Part shown: positions 1-11,261 of the stretch, piece by piece
Numbering within the stretch: the first letter of the stretch is position 1
Layout: each line of letters starts with the position of its first letter
Notes under the pieces: generated by a model
Databases searched by the model: none
What the model saw: the letters and a program-made list of their open reading frames with translations, nothing else
Told to the model about the DNA's origin: nothing
Made by a program: the position numbers and the translations under genes
Origin: CAMLFJ01 sp035524955
GTDB lineage: Bacteria > Methylomirabilota > Methylomirabilia > Rokubacteriales > CSP1-6
Assembly (NCBI GenBank): GCA_035524955.1
Contig: DATLFG010000105.1
Span: 98,215 to 162,214 of the forward strand
DNA: 64,000 bases
Reading direction: 5' to 3'

Positions 1-277
1 CCACGATGCGCGCGCCGGTGGGCGTGATCGTGCTGACCAGGATGCCGAGCTCCGGCCAGCGCCGGCGGATTCCCTCGACGAGGGGCACCGCGGCCGCGGA
101 CTCTCCGACCGAGACCGCGTGGATCCAGCAGCGCGGCTCGGGGGGCAACCCGTCACCGAGCCGCCCCAGCCGCTCGGCGAGGCCGCCGCGGTAGCCCGCG
201 CGGCGGCGCCGGGCCAGAAGGGCCGGCAGGTACGCGAGCAGGCCGACCCCGAGCACCGCGGAGTAGAGCGCGTACAT
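1..277 (-). CDS. waaA: Kdo (3-deoxy-D-manno-octulosonate) transferase WaaA, N-terminal part
   Basis: Only the first 92 codons are inside the window; the gene runs off the left edge. The product would be the inner-membrane GT30 glycosyltransferase that adds Kdo from CMP-Kdo to a lipid A precursor. Residues 1-20 form a hydrophobic anchor, followed by a basic stretch LARRRRAGYR and the family blocks ERLGR (35-39), WIHAVSVGE (51-59) and STITPTGAR (82-90). The ATG at 277-275 overlaps the TGA of the upstream acyltransferase (ATGA), so the two are probably translationally coupled. It is the last visible member of the lpx cluster. Family recognition is from sequence blocks; the number of Kdo units added cannot be told. 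Confidence 0.93.
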   Translation of the reverse strand, partial: MYALYSAVLGVGLLAYLPALLARRRRAGYRGGLAERLGRLGDGLPPEPRCWIHAVSVGESAAAVPLVEGIRRRWPELGILVSTITPTGARIV

Positions 278-930
278 CAGCGCCGCGCCTCCTCGTCCAC
301 CTGCCAGCCGAGGCCGCGGAGCGCCGCCTCCACTTCCTTGCGGGCCGCGTCCTCCCCGGCCCGGTGGGCGTCGCGTGAGACGTGGATCGGCTCGCCGAAG
401 CGCACCACGCAGCGGGCGAAGGGCCGGGGGATCCGGAACGAGTCCCAGGAGCGGAGTCGCCACTCGCTCGAGGCACCCACCGCCGCCGGCACGATCGGCG
501 CGCCGGAGCGCCGCGCCAGCGCGATCACGCCGGGCTTGAGCACCTCGCGCGGGCCCCGGGGGCCGTCCGGGACCACGACCACCTCACCCCCGCTCCGCAG
601 GGCGCGGGTGAGCGCGCGCAGCGCCTCCCCGCCCCCGCGCGACGAGGAGCCCCGCACCGGATCGAGCCCGAAGCCGCGGATCCAGCGCGCCACCAGCTCG
701 CCGTCGCGCGAGCGGCTGGCGAGCACGTGGGCGCCGCGGTGACCGTAGAGATAGGGCAGGAGCAGCATGCGGTCGTGCCACACCGCGTAGATCAGGGGCA
801 CGCGCGCGGCCCAGAGTGGGGCCACCGGCGCCTCCTCGCGCCGGATCCGCAGGGTGCCCGCGAGGGCGCGCAGGGCGATCGCGCCGAGGACGGGACCCGC
901 GGCGAGCGCGAGCGGCCCCGGGATCTTCAT
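277..930 (-). CDS. DUF374 lysophospholipid acyltransferase-family protein
   Basis: A 217-residue protein of the DUF374 branch of the glycerol-phosphate/lysophospholipid acyltransferase superfamily. It begins MKIPGPLALAAGPVLG with a hydrophobic N-terminus. It has the AVWHDRMLLLPYL block containing the superfamily His-Asp pair and the VVVPDGPRGPREVLKPGVI block. Its position between lpxB and waaA suggests a late acylation step in lipid A synthesis, but the acyl donor and acceptor are not known from sequence. An in-frame upstream extension to 1155 exists but only overlaps lpxB and lacks family similarity, so the ATG at 930 is preferred. It overlaps the lpxB stop by 4 bases. Confidence 0.85.
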   Translation of the reverse strand: MKIPGPLALAAGPVLGAIALRALAGTLRIRREEAPVAPLWAARVPLIYAVWHDRMLLLPYLYGHRGAHVLASRSRDGELVARWIRGFGLDPVRGSSSRGGGEALRALTRALRSGGEVVVVPDGPRGPREVLKPGVIALARRSGAPIVPAAVGASSEWRLRSWDSFRIPRPFARCVVRFGEPIHVSRDAHRAGEDAARKEVEAALRGLGWQVDEEARR

Positions 931-2099
931 CCGGCCCGTGCCGTGTCGAGCACCGCCCGCGCGACGCGGAGGCCGACGCCCGGCTCGCCGAGGCGCGCCC
1001 GCAGATCCTTGAAGGCCGCGCGCTGCGCGGTGGCCGCCACCGGGTGGTCCAGCAGGCGCGTGGCCTCCTGGGCCAGCCGCGCGCCGGTCACCTCGCCCTG
1101 GATCAGCTCGGGGACCACCGCGCGGCCCGACACCAGGTTGGGCAGACCGATCCACTGCACGCGCGTCAGGGCGCGGGCGAGGAGCTCGGTGAGCCGCGAG
1201 ACGCGATAGCAGATGACCATCGGCGCGCCGAGCAGCGCGGCCTCCAGGGTGGCGGTACCGGAGGCGATGAGGAGCGTGTCGGCCGCCGCCATGACCTCGT
1301 AGGTGCGCCCGCTCACCAGCTCGATGGTCGGAGCCCCCGGCCCTCCCTGGCTCAGGATCGTCGTCACCTGCTCGCGCGCCACGGTGGGCGCCAGGCCCAG
1401 AGCGAAGCGGCGGCGCCCGTCGGCCGCGGCGAGGCGCCGGACCGCGTCGAGCATGGGCGGCAGCAGGCGCTCGATCTCCCCGGGGCGGCTGCCGGGCAGG
1501 AGGCCGATGAGCGAATGCCCGGGATCGGCGGCGAGGCGCCGGCGCGCCTCGTCGCGGCTGAGATCGAGCGGCAGCACGTCCAGCAGCGGATGGCCGACGA
1601 AGGTCACCGGCACGCGCGCGCGCTCGTAGAGCGGCGGCTCGAACGGGAAGACCGCGAGCACCCGCGTCACCCGCCGGGCCATCTGGCGCACCCGGCCGGC
1701 GCGCCAGGCCCAGAGCTGGGGGGGGATGAAGTAGACCACCGGCACGCCGGCGCGCCGCGCACGACGCGCGAGGCGCAGGTTGAACTCCGGGAAGTCGATG
1801 AGCACGAGGGCGCGAGGACGGTCGGCCAGGAGCCGGCGCCCCAGCGCGCGGTACGCGCGGTAGAGGGTCGGCACGCGCCCGATCGCCTCGCTGGTGCCGA
1901 CCGCGGCCTGCCCGGTCGGGTCCACGATCACCTCCATGCCCGCCGCGGCCATGTGGGCGCCGCCCATGCCGACGAGCCGGAGCCCGGGCGACAGCTCACG
2001 CAAGGCCCGGCAGAGCATGCCGCCGTGGAGATCGCCGGAGGCTTCCCCCGCCGAGAGCATGATCGCCGCGTGATGCGCGGACCGCTCAGTCGACATCAT
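927..2099 (-). CDS. lpxB: Lipid-A-disaccharide synthase
   Basis: A 390-residue GT19 glycosyltransferase that condenses UDP-2,3-diacylglucosamine with lipid X to give lipid A disaccharide phosphate at the cytoplasmic face of the inner membrane. The N-terminal signature SAGEASGDLHG is present near residue 16, and the C-terminal block WIGLPNLVSGRAVVPELIQ is the typical family end region. The start is uncertain: the double ATG at 2099 overlaps lpxI by 14 bases, while an ATG at 2060 would put the protein start directly before the signature, as in many homologues. Being just downstream of lpxI, it receives that enzyme's product. Confidence 0.94.
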   Translation of the reverse strand: MMSTERSAHHAAIMLSAGEASGDLHGGMLCRALRELSPGLRLVGMGGAHMAAAGMEVIVDPTGQAAVGTSEAIGRVPTLYRAYRALGRRLLADRPRALVLIDFPEFNLRLARRARRAGVPVVYFIPPQLWAWRAGRVRQMARRVTRVLAVFPFEPPLYERARVPVTFVGHPLLDVLPLDLSRDEARRRLAADPGHSLIGLLPGSRPGEIERLLPPMLDAVRRLAAADGRRRFALGLAPTVAREQVTTILSQGGPGAPTIELVSGRTYEVMAAADTLLIASGTATLEAALLGAPMVICYRVSRLTELLARALTRVQWIGLPNLVSGRAVVPELIQGEVTGARLAQEATRLLDHPVAATAQRAAFKDLRARLGEPGVGLRVARAVLDTARAG

Positions 2100-2892
2100 C
2101 GACGCTCACCACCGCGATGCCCGCCTGGTCGGCGAGCCGTACCACCTCGTCGCGGTCGAGGAGCAGCACGCGGCCCGCCGGGACGGCGAGCGCGGTGGCG
2201 CCGCCCTCGCGCATCGCCTCGAGCGTGGCCGCGCCCACGGTGGGGATGTCGAAGCGGTAGTCGTGGGACGTGGCCACCGCCTTGACGACCACCGCCCCGG
2301 GTCCCGCCAGACGCCCACCTCGTCGGATGGTCTCGTCGGTCCCCTCGGCGGCCTCGAGGGCCACCGTCACCCCGCGGGCCCGCACCACCGTCTGCCCGAT
2401 GCCGTCGGCGGCGAGGCGGCCCGCGAGGCGGAAGCCTTCGCGGATCTCGTCCCACTCGGCGGCCACCGGCGCGCGCGCGCCGAGCGTGCCCACCGGCAGG
2501 AGCCACGGAGAGAGGAACTCCCGCTGGTCGAGCACCTCGATGCGCATGCCCGCGAGCGTCGCCACCACCATCCGGGCGAGCGCCGCGTCCGACAGGCCGC
2601 CCTGGGCGAGCCCGAGGCCGGCGGCGTCGGCCTGGTCGTACTTGGAGAAGGCGCTCGACTTCCAGAACTTGCCGACGAAGACGGCGGCATGGACGCGATG
2701 CACCGCGAGCCCGGTGAGCACGGCCTGGATGTCGGTGATGGTGGACGGGATGACGTCGTCGGCGGCCTCGGTGAGGCCGGGGGCGTCCTCGAAGGCAAAG
2801 GCGGCGACACGCCACCCCCGTCGCCTGGCCTCCGTGGCGGCGCGGCCGGGCAGGCTCCCGGCCCCGGCCATCAGGCCGAGGGTGCGCTCCAC
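2086..2892 (-). CDS. lpxI: UDP-2,3-diacylglucosamine pyrophosphatase LpxI
   Basis: A 268-residue DUF1009/LpxI protein that hydrolyses UDP-2,3-diacylglucosamine to lipid X and UMP, replacing LpxH. Evidence is the opening TLGLMAGAGSLP, the VFVGKFWK block and the diagnostic GIGQTVVRARGVTVALEAAEGTDE segment (about residues 160-183), followed by KAVATSHDYRFDIPTVG. The GTG start at 2892 fits homologues whose first strand immediately precedes LGLIAG. The start lies 22 bases inside the upstream oxidoreductase gene. Its place between lpxA and lpxB is the usual lpxI context in lineages without LpxH. Confidence 0.92.
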   Translation of the reverse strand: MERTLGLMAGAGSLPGRAATEARRRGWRVAAFAFEDAPGLTEAADDVIPSTITDIQAVLTGLAVHRVHAAVFVGKFWKSSAFSKYDQADAAGLGLAQGGLSDAALARMVVATLAGMRIEVLDQREFLSPWLLPVGTLGARAPVAAEWDEIREGFRLAGRLAADGIGQTVVRARGVTVALEAAEGTDETIRRGGRLAGPGAVVVKAVATSHDYRFDIPTVGAATLEAMREGGATALAVPAGRVLLLDRDEVVRLADQAGIAVVSVDDVD

Positions 2893-3902
2893 GGAAGATC
2901 CTTCGGCCAGGCGACCTCGCCCCGGCCCTCGCGGATCATCCGCTCGATCTCCAGCGCGACGGCCAGCGACCTGAGGTCGTCCGCCTCGGGCAGGTCCACG
3001 TGCCCGCCGCCGTCGGCGGCCCGCGCGGCCGAGATCAGATGGCGGATCTCCAGCTTCAGGGGATTGTCCTTGTGCACCAGCAGGTGCTCCACGAAGGAGG
3101 CCTGGCGGTAGCGGATGGACTCGCGGTTGAGCGTGTACTCCTGCGCGGCGCGCCGGTAGATCTGGATGTCCTGGTGCGAGTAGTCGAGCAGGATGTAGGC
3201 GTCCGGCTGCGTGATGGCCAGCGTGCGGATCTTCTCCTCGGTGGCGCGGCTCGCGGTGATGGTGGCCATCGCCCCCGAATCGAAGACGATCTGCACGGTG
3301 GCCACGTCGGTGACCTGCGACTGCACGGACGAACCGACCGCGGTGATCTTGCGCGGCTCGCCGTCCACGAGTCCCAGGACGATGTCGATGTCGTGGATCA
3401 TCAGGTCCATGACCACCGAGTCGTTCTGCACGCGCGGCACGAAGGGGCCGAGCCGGCGCGACTCGATGAGGATGGGCCGCTCCACGATCTTGCGCAGCTC
3501 CTGCACCGCCCCGTTGAAGCGCTCAACGTGGCCCACGTGGAGCACGCGGTTCTGCTCGCGGGCGATCCGGAACAGCTCCTTGGCCTCCTCCAGGGTGGCG
3601 GTCATGGGCTTCTCGACGAGCACGTGGGTGCCCGCCTCGAGCAGGTCGCGCGCGACCGCGAAGTGCTGGTCGGTGGGCACCGCGACCGTCGCGAAGTCGA
3701 TGCGGCCCGCCAGCTCGCGGTGATCGCGGTAGGCGCGCGCGCCGTAGGGGGCTGCGACGCGTTCTGCCTTGGCGAAGTCGGCGTCCACCACCCCGGCCAG
3801 CTCCACGCCCCAGATCTCGGCCAGGGCCAGGATATGGTACTGGCCCATGTGGCCGGCGCCGACCACTGCGCCCCGGATCCTGGGCTCGGCGACCTGGCTC
3901 AC
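2871..3902 (-). CDS. Gfo/Idh/MocA-family NAD(P)-dependent oxidoreductase in the lpx cluster
   Basis: A 343-residue protein with an N-terminal Rossmann fold (GAVVGAGHMGQYHILAL, about residues 9-25) and the Gfo/Idh/MocA EKPM motif. I chose the GTG at 3902 because it forms a GTGA overlap with the lpxA stop and sits directly before the Rossmann strand; the longer frame to 4223 only shadows lpxA. Proteins of this family in LPS clusters include GnnA, which oxidises UDP-GlcNAc at C3 before transamination by GnnB. No aminotransferase partner is visible here, so a GnnA role is a hypothesis. The product is certainly an oxidoreductase of the superfamily; its substrate is inferred from context only. Confidence 0.82.
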   Translation of the reverse strand: MSQVAEPRIRGAVVGAGHMGQYHILALAEIWGVELAGVVDADFAKAERVAAPYGARAYRDHRELAGRIDFATVAVPTDQHFAVARDLLEAGTHVLVEKPMTATLEEAKELFRIAREQNRVLHVGHVERFNGAVQELRKIVERPILIESRRLGPFVPRVQNDSVVMDLMIHDIDIVLGLVDGEPRKITAVGSSVQSQVTDVATVQIVFDSGAMATITASRATEEKIRTLAITQPDAYILLDYSHQDIQIYRRAAQEYTLNRESIRYRQASFVEHLLVHKDNPLKLEIRHLISAARAADGGGHVDLPEADDLRSLAVALEIERMIREGRGEVAWPKDLPWSAPSA

Positions 3903-4723
3903 GAGATCCCCTCCCCCACCGCCTCCGCGCGATCGCGACCGGTCCGGCCCGCTCCCGGGACGACCCCACGCTTGGACGCCGCCACGAACTCCACGAGATG
4001 CGCCACCAGCGGATGGTCCACGAGCTCCGCCCGGACGCGCTTGATCGCGGCGCCGGGCGCCATGCCCGAGCGGTAGAGCAGGCGGAAGGCCGCCTGCACC
4101 TGCCGCCGCGAGTCGGCGTCGATCCCACCGCGGCGCATGCCGACGACGTTGACCGCGCGCGCGACCGCGGGCGCCCCGTCCGCGATGACGAAGGGCGGGA
4201 CGTCCTGGGTGACCTTGGAGCACCCGCCGACGTAGGCGTAGGTCCCGATCCGGGTAAAGGGATGGATCCCGGTGAGGCCGCCGATCGTCGCGTGGTCCTC
4301 GACGACGACGTGCCCGGTCAGGCCCGCGTAGTTGATCACGACCACGTGGTCCCCGAGCACGCAGTCGTGCGCCACGTGGCTCGCGGCCATGACGAGGCAG
4401 TGGCGGCCCACGGTGGTGTCGTGGCCCGCGTGGGTGGCGCGATGGATCGTCACGTACTCGCGCAGCACCGTGTCGTCGCCCAGGACGACCCCCACCGGCG
4501 TGCCCTCGCGGAACTTGAAATCCTGCGGCACGCCGCCGATGATCGCCCCGTGGCCCACTCGGCCGCGGGCCCCGACGCGAACCCGCCCCTCCAGGACCAC
4601 GTGGGCGCCGATCTCCGCGCCCGCCCCGATCGTCACCTCGGGCCCGATGATCGAGTAGGGACCCACCCGCACGTCGGGGGCCAGCTCGGCCCGGGGATCG
4701 ATCACCGCGGTGGGGTGGATCAC
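3899..4723 (-). CDS. lpxA: UDP-N-acetylglucosamine O-acyltransferase LpxA
   Basis: A 274-residue left-handed beta-helix acyltransferase that starts lipid A synthesis by transferring a hydroxyacyl chain from ACP to the 3-position of UDP-GlcNAc or its 3-amino analogue. Hexapeptide repeats fill about residues 1-190. The catalytic-histidine block ASHVAHDCVLGDH and the GGLTGIHPF and VTQDVPPFVIADG blocks match the family, and the C-terminal third is helical. GTG start at 4723 overlaps the lpxD stop (GTGA). No fabZ lies between lpxD and lpxA, unlike the common proteobacterial order. Acyl-chain length cannot be judged from what I can see. Confidence 0.95.
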   Translation of the reverse strand: MIHPTAVIDPRAELAPDVRVGPYSIIGPEVTIGAGAEIGAHVVLEGRVRVGARGRVGHGAIIGGVPQDFKFREGTPVGVVLGDDTVLREYVTIHRATHAGHDTTVGRHCLVMAASHVAHDCVLGDHVVVINYAGLTGHVVVEDHATIGGLTGIHPFTRIGTYAYVGGCSKVTQDVPPFVIADGAPAVARAVNVVGMRRGGIDADSRRQVQAAFRLLYRSGMAPGAAIKRVRAELVDHPLVAHLVEFVAASKRGVVPGAGRTGRDRAEAVGEGIS

Positions 4724-5760
4724 GCGGGGCGGCCCTCCAGCTCGCGTACCCGCTTCTCGAGGGCGCGGACCCGCCGGATCAGCTCGGGAAGCTGGCTCTC
4801 GCTCGCCCAGATGCGTCGCGTGTCGGCGACCGGTCGGCTCGGGAGCCCGCCCCAGACCTCTCCCGCCGGCACGTCGCTGGGCACGCCCGACTTGGCGGTG
4901 AGGATGGCCCCCGCCCCGATGGTCACGTGGTCGGCGACGCCCACCTGTCCGGCGAGCATGGCTCGATCGCCCACCCGAGAAGACCCGGCGATGCCCACCT
5001 GGGCGACCAGGATCACGTCCTCGCCGATGTCGCAGTTGTGGCCGATCTGGACCAGGTTGTCGATCTTGGCGCCGCGGCGGACCACCGTCTCGCCGAGAGT
5101 GGCGCGGTCGATAGTGGTGTTCGCCCCGATCTCCACGTCGTCGTCGATGCGGAGCCCGCCCACCTGCGGGATCTTGCGGTGGCCGCGCCCGTCGAACGCG
5201 TAGCCGAAGCCGTCGGCTCCCAGCACCGCCCCGGCATGGACGATGACCCGGTCGCCGATGCGGACGCCCTCGCGCACCACCACCCGGGGATGGAGGCGGA
5301 CATCCTCCCCGAGCACGGCCCCGGCGCCCACGAACGACAGCGCCCCCACCCGGCTGCGCGCGCCAACCACCGCCCCCGCCTCCACGACCGCCAGCGGGCC
5401 GACCGACGCGGTCCGGTCGATCCGCGCGCCCTCCGCCACGCAGGCGGCCGGGTGGGCGCCGGGCGGGGTCGGCGCCTCGGGATGGAAGAGCTCGAGCAGG
5501 GCGATCAGGGCCTGCTGGGGGTGATCGACCCGCAGGAGGGCGCCGGGCAGGCCGGCCACGTCGCGGGCGACCACGAACGCCCCGGCGCGGCTGGCTTCCG
5601 CCTGCTTGAGGTACTTCCGGTCGGTGAGGAAGGAGACGTGCCCGGGGCCGGCCGTCTCGAGCGGGGCCACCCCGGTCACCAGGTGGGCCGCGTCACCCAC
5701 GAGCGACGCCCCGAGCGCGTCGGCGAGCCGGCCGAGCGTGAACGAGGGGCCGTCGCTCAC
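4720..5760 (-). CDS. lpxD: UDP-3-O-acylglucosamine N-acyltransferase LpxD
   Basis: A 346-residue trimeric hexapeptide acyltransferase that adds the second, N-linked acyl chain in lipid A synthesis. The N-terminal uridine-binding domain (about 1-100, with VSFLTDRKYLKQ) precedes the beta-helix. The block NLVQIGHNCDIGEDV contains the histidine that aligns with the catalytic His of E. coli LpxD. The C-terminus is a charged helix (RRVRALEKRVRELEG). Translation starts at GTG 5760, immediately after the skp TAA, so the genes abut without overlap. The end overlaps lpxA by GTGA. Confidence 0.95.
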   Translation of the reverse strand: MSDGPSFTLGRLADALGASLVGDAAHLVTGVAPLETAGPGHVSFLTDRKYLKQAEASRAGAFVVARDVAGLPGALLRVDHPQQALIALLELFHPEAPTPPGAHPAACVAEGARIDRTASVGPLAVVEAGAVVGARSRVGALSFVGAGAVLGEDVRLHPRVVVREGVRIGDRVIVHAGAVLGADGFGYAFDGRGHRKIPQVGGLRIDDDVEIGANTTIDRATLGETVVRRGAKIDNLVQIGHNCDIGEDVILVAQVGIAGSSRVGDRAMLAGQVGVADHVTIGAGAILTAKSGVPSDVPAGEVWGGLPSRPVADTRRIWASESQLPELIRRVRALEKRVRELEGRPA

Positions 5761-6327
5761 TTACTTCGTGGCCTTCTTGGTCTGGTCGTCGTAGGCTCTG
5801 AGGACTTCGTCGGTGATGTCGGCGTCGCCCGAGTTGTAGAGGACGCCCGCGCGCTGCCGCTCGAGGACGATCGCGAAGCCGCGGTCCTTGCCCAGACGCT
5901 GGATCAGGCCCGCCACGTCCTGGAGCACCTTCTGGAGCAGGGCGTCCTCCTTCTTCTGCAGCTGCGCCTGGAGGTCGTCCACGAGCCGGCGCACGTCCCG
6001 GACCTTGCGCTCCATCGCGTCCTGCTTCTCGCGGCGCGCGTCGGCGGAGAGGAGCTGGCCCTTCTTCTCCAGCTCGTCGCGCATCTTCTCCAGCTCGGTC
6101 TTGTGTCCGTCGAGCTGACGCTGCATCGTCGCCTTGTCCTTCTCGAGCTGCTCGCGCGCGGCCGCACCCGCCACCGAGCGCGCGAGGATCCGCTGGACGT
6201 CCACGATGGCCACCCGCCCGTTCGAGGTCGCCGCGGGCGCCTGGGCTTGCGCCCAGGCCGCTCCCCCGCCGCCCATCACGAGGGCCAGCCCGGTGGCCGT
6301 CCACCATACTGCGGTGCGTCGCATCAT
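5761..6327 (-). CDS. skp: Periplasmic chaperone Skp/OmpH family
   Basis: A 188-residue secreted protein with a Sec signal peptide ending near AAWAQAQA (about residues 1-29), then the OmpH/Skp start NGRVAIVDVQRILARS and a long charged coiled coil (about 55-150). The C-terminal block IQRLGKDRGFAIVLERQRAGVLYNSGDADIT is typical of the family. Skp binds unfolded outer-membrane proteins in the periplasm and hands them to the BAM complex, which fits its place directly after bamA. A strong GGAGGAGG precedes a double ATG; the second ATG (6324) has the better spacing, so the protein may start at residue 2. Confidence 0.92.
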   Translation of the reverse strand: MMRRTAVWWTATGLALVMGGGGAAWAQAQAPAATSNGRVAIVDVQRILARSVAGAAAREQLEKDKATMQRQLDGHKTELEKMRDELEKKGQLLSADARREKQDAMERKVRDVRRLVDDLQAQLQKKEDALLQKVLQDVAGLIQRLGKDRGFAIVLERQRAGVLYNSGDADITDEVLRAYDDQTKKATK

Positions 6328-6341
6328 TGCCTCCTCCTCAG

Positions 6342-8618
6342 CTAGAACGAGGAGCCCGCCGAGAAGTTAAAGCTCCCGAGGCTCTCGCCCTTCTTTCTAT
6401 CGAGTTTGATCCCATAGTCCACCCGGAGGGGGCCGAACGGCGAATTCCATCGGAAGCCCGCCCCCACCCCGTGCCGCAGCTCCGAGAGATCGATCTTGCT
6501 GCCGCCCGCAATGTCGGGGCCCCACACGTTGCCTACATCGTAGAAGATGGCGGCCTTGATGCCGAAGAAAAGCGGAATCTGGTATTCGACGGTGCCCAGG
6601 AGCTCGGAGTTGCCTCCGATCCGGGTCCCGGAGCCGTCACGGGGAGAGACCTGCAGCGACTTGAACTGCCGGAGGGAGTTGGAGCCGCCCAGGTAGAAGC
6701 GCTCGAACAGCGGCACCGGGTCCTTGTCCCAGCCGACCGCGTAGCCGCCCATGAGACGGAAGCTCAGCACGTGATTCAGCCAGGGCGTCGGCTGGAAGTA
6801 GCTCGTGGTGACCACGCTCCGGACGAAACGCCCGCCGAACCCCACCCCCGCGAAGTCGACGGCGATCGAAGCGGTGCTGCCCCGCGTCGGGTCGAAGATG
6901 TTGTCGCGCGTGTCGCGGCTGAGGGTCAGCCCGACGAGGGACGTGAGGTGGGTGCCCTCCTGGGAGATCAGTTCCGGGCTGCCGAGCTCGCTCACGTCGC
7001 TGATGCGATCCCGGCTCACCCGGTAGATCGCGTTCCAGCGGGAGTACTCCCCGATGGGATGGCCGAGCCGGATGTCGCCGCCCAGCGACTCGACCGTGTA
7101 GTCGGGCAGCAGGCGCCGGGTGTTGAAGAGGTCGAAGCCGGCCGCGAGGGGCCGATCGAAGAGCCAGGGTTCGGTGAACCCGATGGTGCCGGTTTGGATG
7201 TTCTCGCCGCCGCGCAGGCGGAGGAACACCTCCCAGCCCTTGCCCAGGAAGTTGCGCTGCGAGAGGTCGAGGGTGCCGAGGACGCCGTCCTGGGAGCTGT
7301 AGCCGCCGCCGATCGAGAAGAGGCCGGTGGGCTTCTCGGTCACGTCGATGTTGACGATGACCTTGTCCTTGGCCGACCCGGGAGCGGTCTTGGCCTCGAC
7401 CTTGTCGAAGTAGTTGAGGTTGGTCAGCCGCTGCTTGGCCCGCGCCAGCTTCTGGCTCGTGAAGAGGTCGCCCTCGGCCATCGGGATTTCGCGGCGCAGG
7501 ATCTTCTCCTCGCTGCGGGTGTTGCCCGCGATGTTGATGCGCTCCACGTAGGTCTCGGGGCCCTCCACGATCTCGAACACGATGTTGACGAGCCGGTTGG
7601 GGATGTCCTGCATCGTATTGGGGCTGACGTCGGCGGAGGCGCGCCCGATGGCGCTGTAGAGCTCGACGACCCCGGTGACGCTGTCCCGGAGCTTGCTCCG
7701 GGCGAAGACGTCGCCCGACTTGAGCTGGATGCGCTTGCGGATCTCCTCCTGCGGGAGGAGCGAGTTGCCGGTGACGTCCACCCCGCCGACCTTGAACCGC
7801 GGCCCTTCCACCACCACGATGCGGACGGTGGCCCGGGCCTTCTCCCGGTCCACGTCGATCTCCGACTTCTCGACCCGCGCCTGCACGTAGCCGTGATCGT
7901 TGTAGAGCTGGATGATGCGGTCGACGTCGTCGTCGAGGCGCTGCCGCTGGACCGTCCCCCGCAGGACGTAGAACTCCCGCTCCTGGGTTTCCATCGCGGT
8001 CCGGACCTGCGTGGGGGTGAGCCCCTGGGTCCCCTCGATCGCGATCTGCTCGATGGTGATTCGGCGCCCTTCCGCGATCTTGAAGGTGACGGTGACGTCG
8101 CCGTCCGCGAGCTTCTCGACCTCCGGGGTGATGCCGACCTCGAAGTAGCCCTCCTGCTCGTAGAACTCCTTGAGCCCGTCGGCGGCGCGGTTGACCTCGA
8201 CCGGGTTGTACACGGTGCCCAGCTTGAGGTCGATCTTCTCGAGGAGAGTGGCCGCGTCCTTCTTCTTGTTCCCCGAGAAGAGGACGTCCCGGACGAAGGG
8301 CCGCTCGGTCACCACGTAGGTCAGCTTGACGCCGCCCTCGAAGTCCTCCACCCGGACCTGGACGTCGTCGAAGAAGCCGAGCGAGAAGATCGCGCGGATG
8401 TCCTCGGCGGTGCGGTTGGCCACGAACGGGCTGCCGATCTTGAGGCCCACCCGGCCCAGGATCACCGCCTCCTGGACCCGGCGGTTACCCTGGACCGCGA
8501 TCTCCTTGACGAGGATGGGTCGCTCGGGGGTGGTGGGGGCCTGCGCGAGCGCCGGGAGGGGCCCCAGCAGCAGGGCAAAAAAAATGGAGAGAGCGCATCT
8601 CCCCCGGGCGGTAATCAA
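6342..8618 (-). CDS. bamA: Outer membrane protein assembly factor BamA
   Basis: A 758-residue Omp85 protein that folds beta-barrels into the outer membrane. A signal peptide covers about residues 1-26. Five POTRA domains follow (about 36-420), each with the family pattern such as VQGNRRVQEAVI, and a C-terminal 16-strand barrel ends in phenylalanine with a FNFSAGSSF beta-signal. The VRGF-type loop motif appears as SLRQFKS. The start is TTG at 8618, 24 bases after the clpC stop and without a clear ribosome site, so it is only tentative; no ATG occurs before the signal peptide core. A run of eight T residues falls in codons 12-14 of the signal peptide. Confidence 0.95.
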   Translation of the reverse strand: MITARGRCALSIFFALLLGPLPALAQAPTTPERPILVKEIAVQGNRRVQEAVILGRVGLKIGSPFVANRTAEDIRAIFSLGFFDDVQVRVEDFEGGVKLTYVVTERPFVRDVLFSGNKKKDAATLLEKIDLKLGTVYNPVEVNRAADGLKEFYEQEGYFEVGITPEVEKLADGDVTVTFKIAEGRRITIEQIAIEGTQGLTPTQVRTAMETQEREFYVLRGTVQRQRLDDDVDRIIQLYNDHGYVQARVEKSEIDVDREKARATVRIVVVEGPRFKVGGVDVTGNSLLPQEEIRKRIQLKSGDVFARSKLRDSVTGVVELYSAIGRASADVSPNTMQDIPNRLVNIVFEIVEGPETYVERINIAGNTRSEEKILRREIPMAEGDLFTSQKLARAKQRLTNLNYFDKVEAKTAPGSAKDKVIVNIDVTEKPTGLFSIGGGYSSQDGVLGTLDLSQRNFLGKGWEVFLRLRGGENIQTGTIGFTEPWLFDRPLAAGFDLFNTRRLLPDYTVESLGGDIRLGHPIGEYSRWNAIYRVSRDRISDVSELGSPELISQEGTHLTSLVGLTLSRDTRDNIFDPTRGSTASIAVDFAGVGFGGRFVRSVVTTSYFQPTPWLNHVLSFRLMGGYAVGWDKDPVPLFERFYLGGSNSLRQFKSLQVSPRDGSGTRIGGNSELLGTVEYQIPLFFGIKAAIFYDVGNVWGPDIAGGSKIDLSELRHGVGAGFRWNSPFGPLRVDYGIKLDRKKGESLGSFNFSAGSSF

Positions 8619-8642
8619 GGACGTGAGTTCGTGTGCCTGGGT

Positions 8643-11090
<2,448 letters not shown>

Positions 11091-11176
11091 TGTGGGTGAC
11101 CTCGCGCCTTTCTGACTTCGGGTTACGGCTCGCCGGGGGCCCCGACTTCACCCCGATGCTCCCTAAACCTGCGATG

Positions 11177-11182
11177 AGTATA
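11177..11182 (-). promoter_or_regulatory. Possible -10 element upstream of clpC
   Basis: The minus strand reads TATACT about 87 bases before the clpC start, in the 171-base gap after lolD. No convincing -35 hexamer lies 16-18 bases upstream, and no CIRCE-type inverted repeat is seen in the gap, so this is weak evidence for a separate clpC promoter. Confidence 0.3.
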
Positions 11183-11261
11183 TGCCTTCCGGCGGCGCAG
11201 GCCTAGCCCTTTCTTGTGACGCTGCTGGTCCTCTGCCCGTAACCCCTTGAAACTCGTGCAC

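Noticed and set aside
4720..4723. A missing or overlooked fabZ between lpxD and lpxA
   Set aside because: The two genes overlap by four bases, so there is no room; fabZ must be elsewhere.
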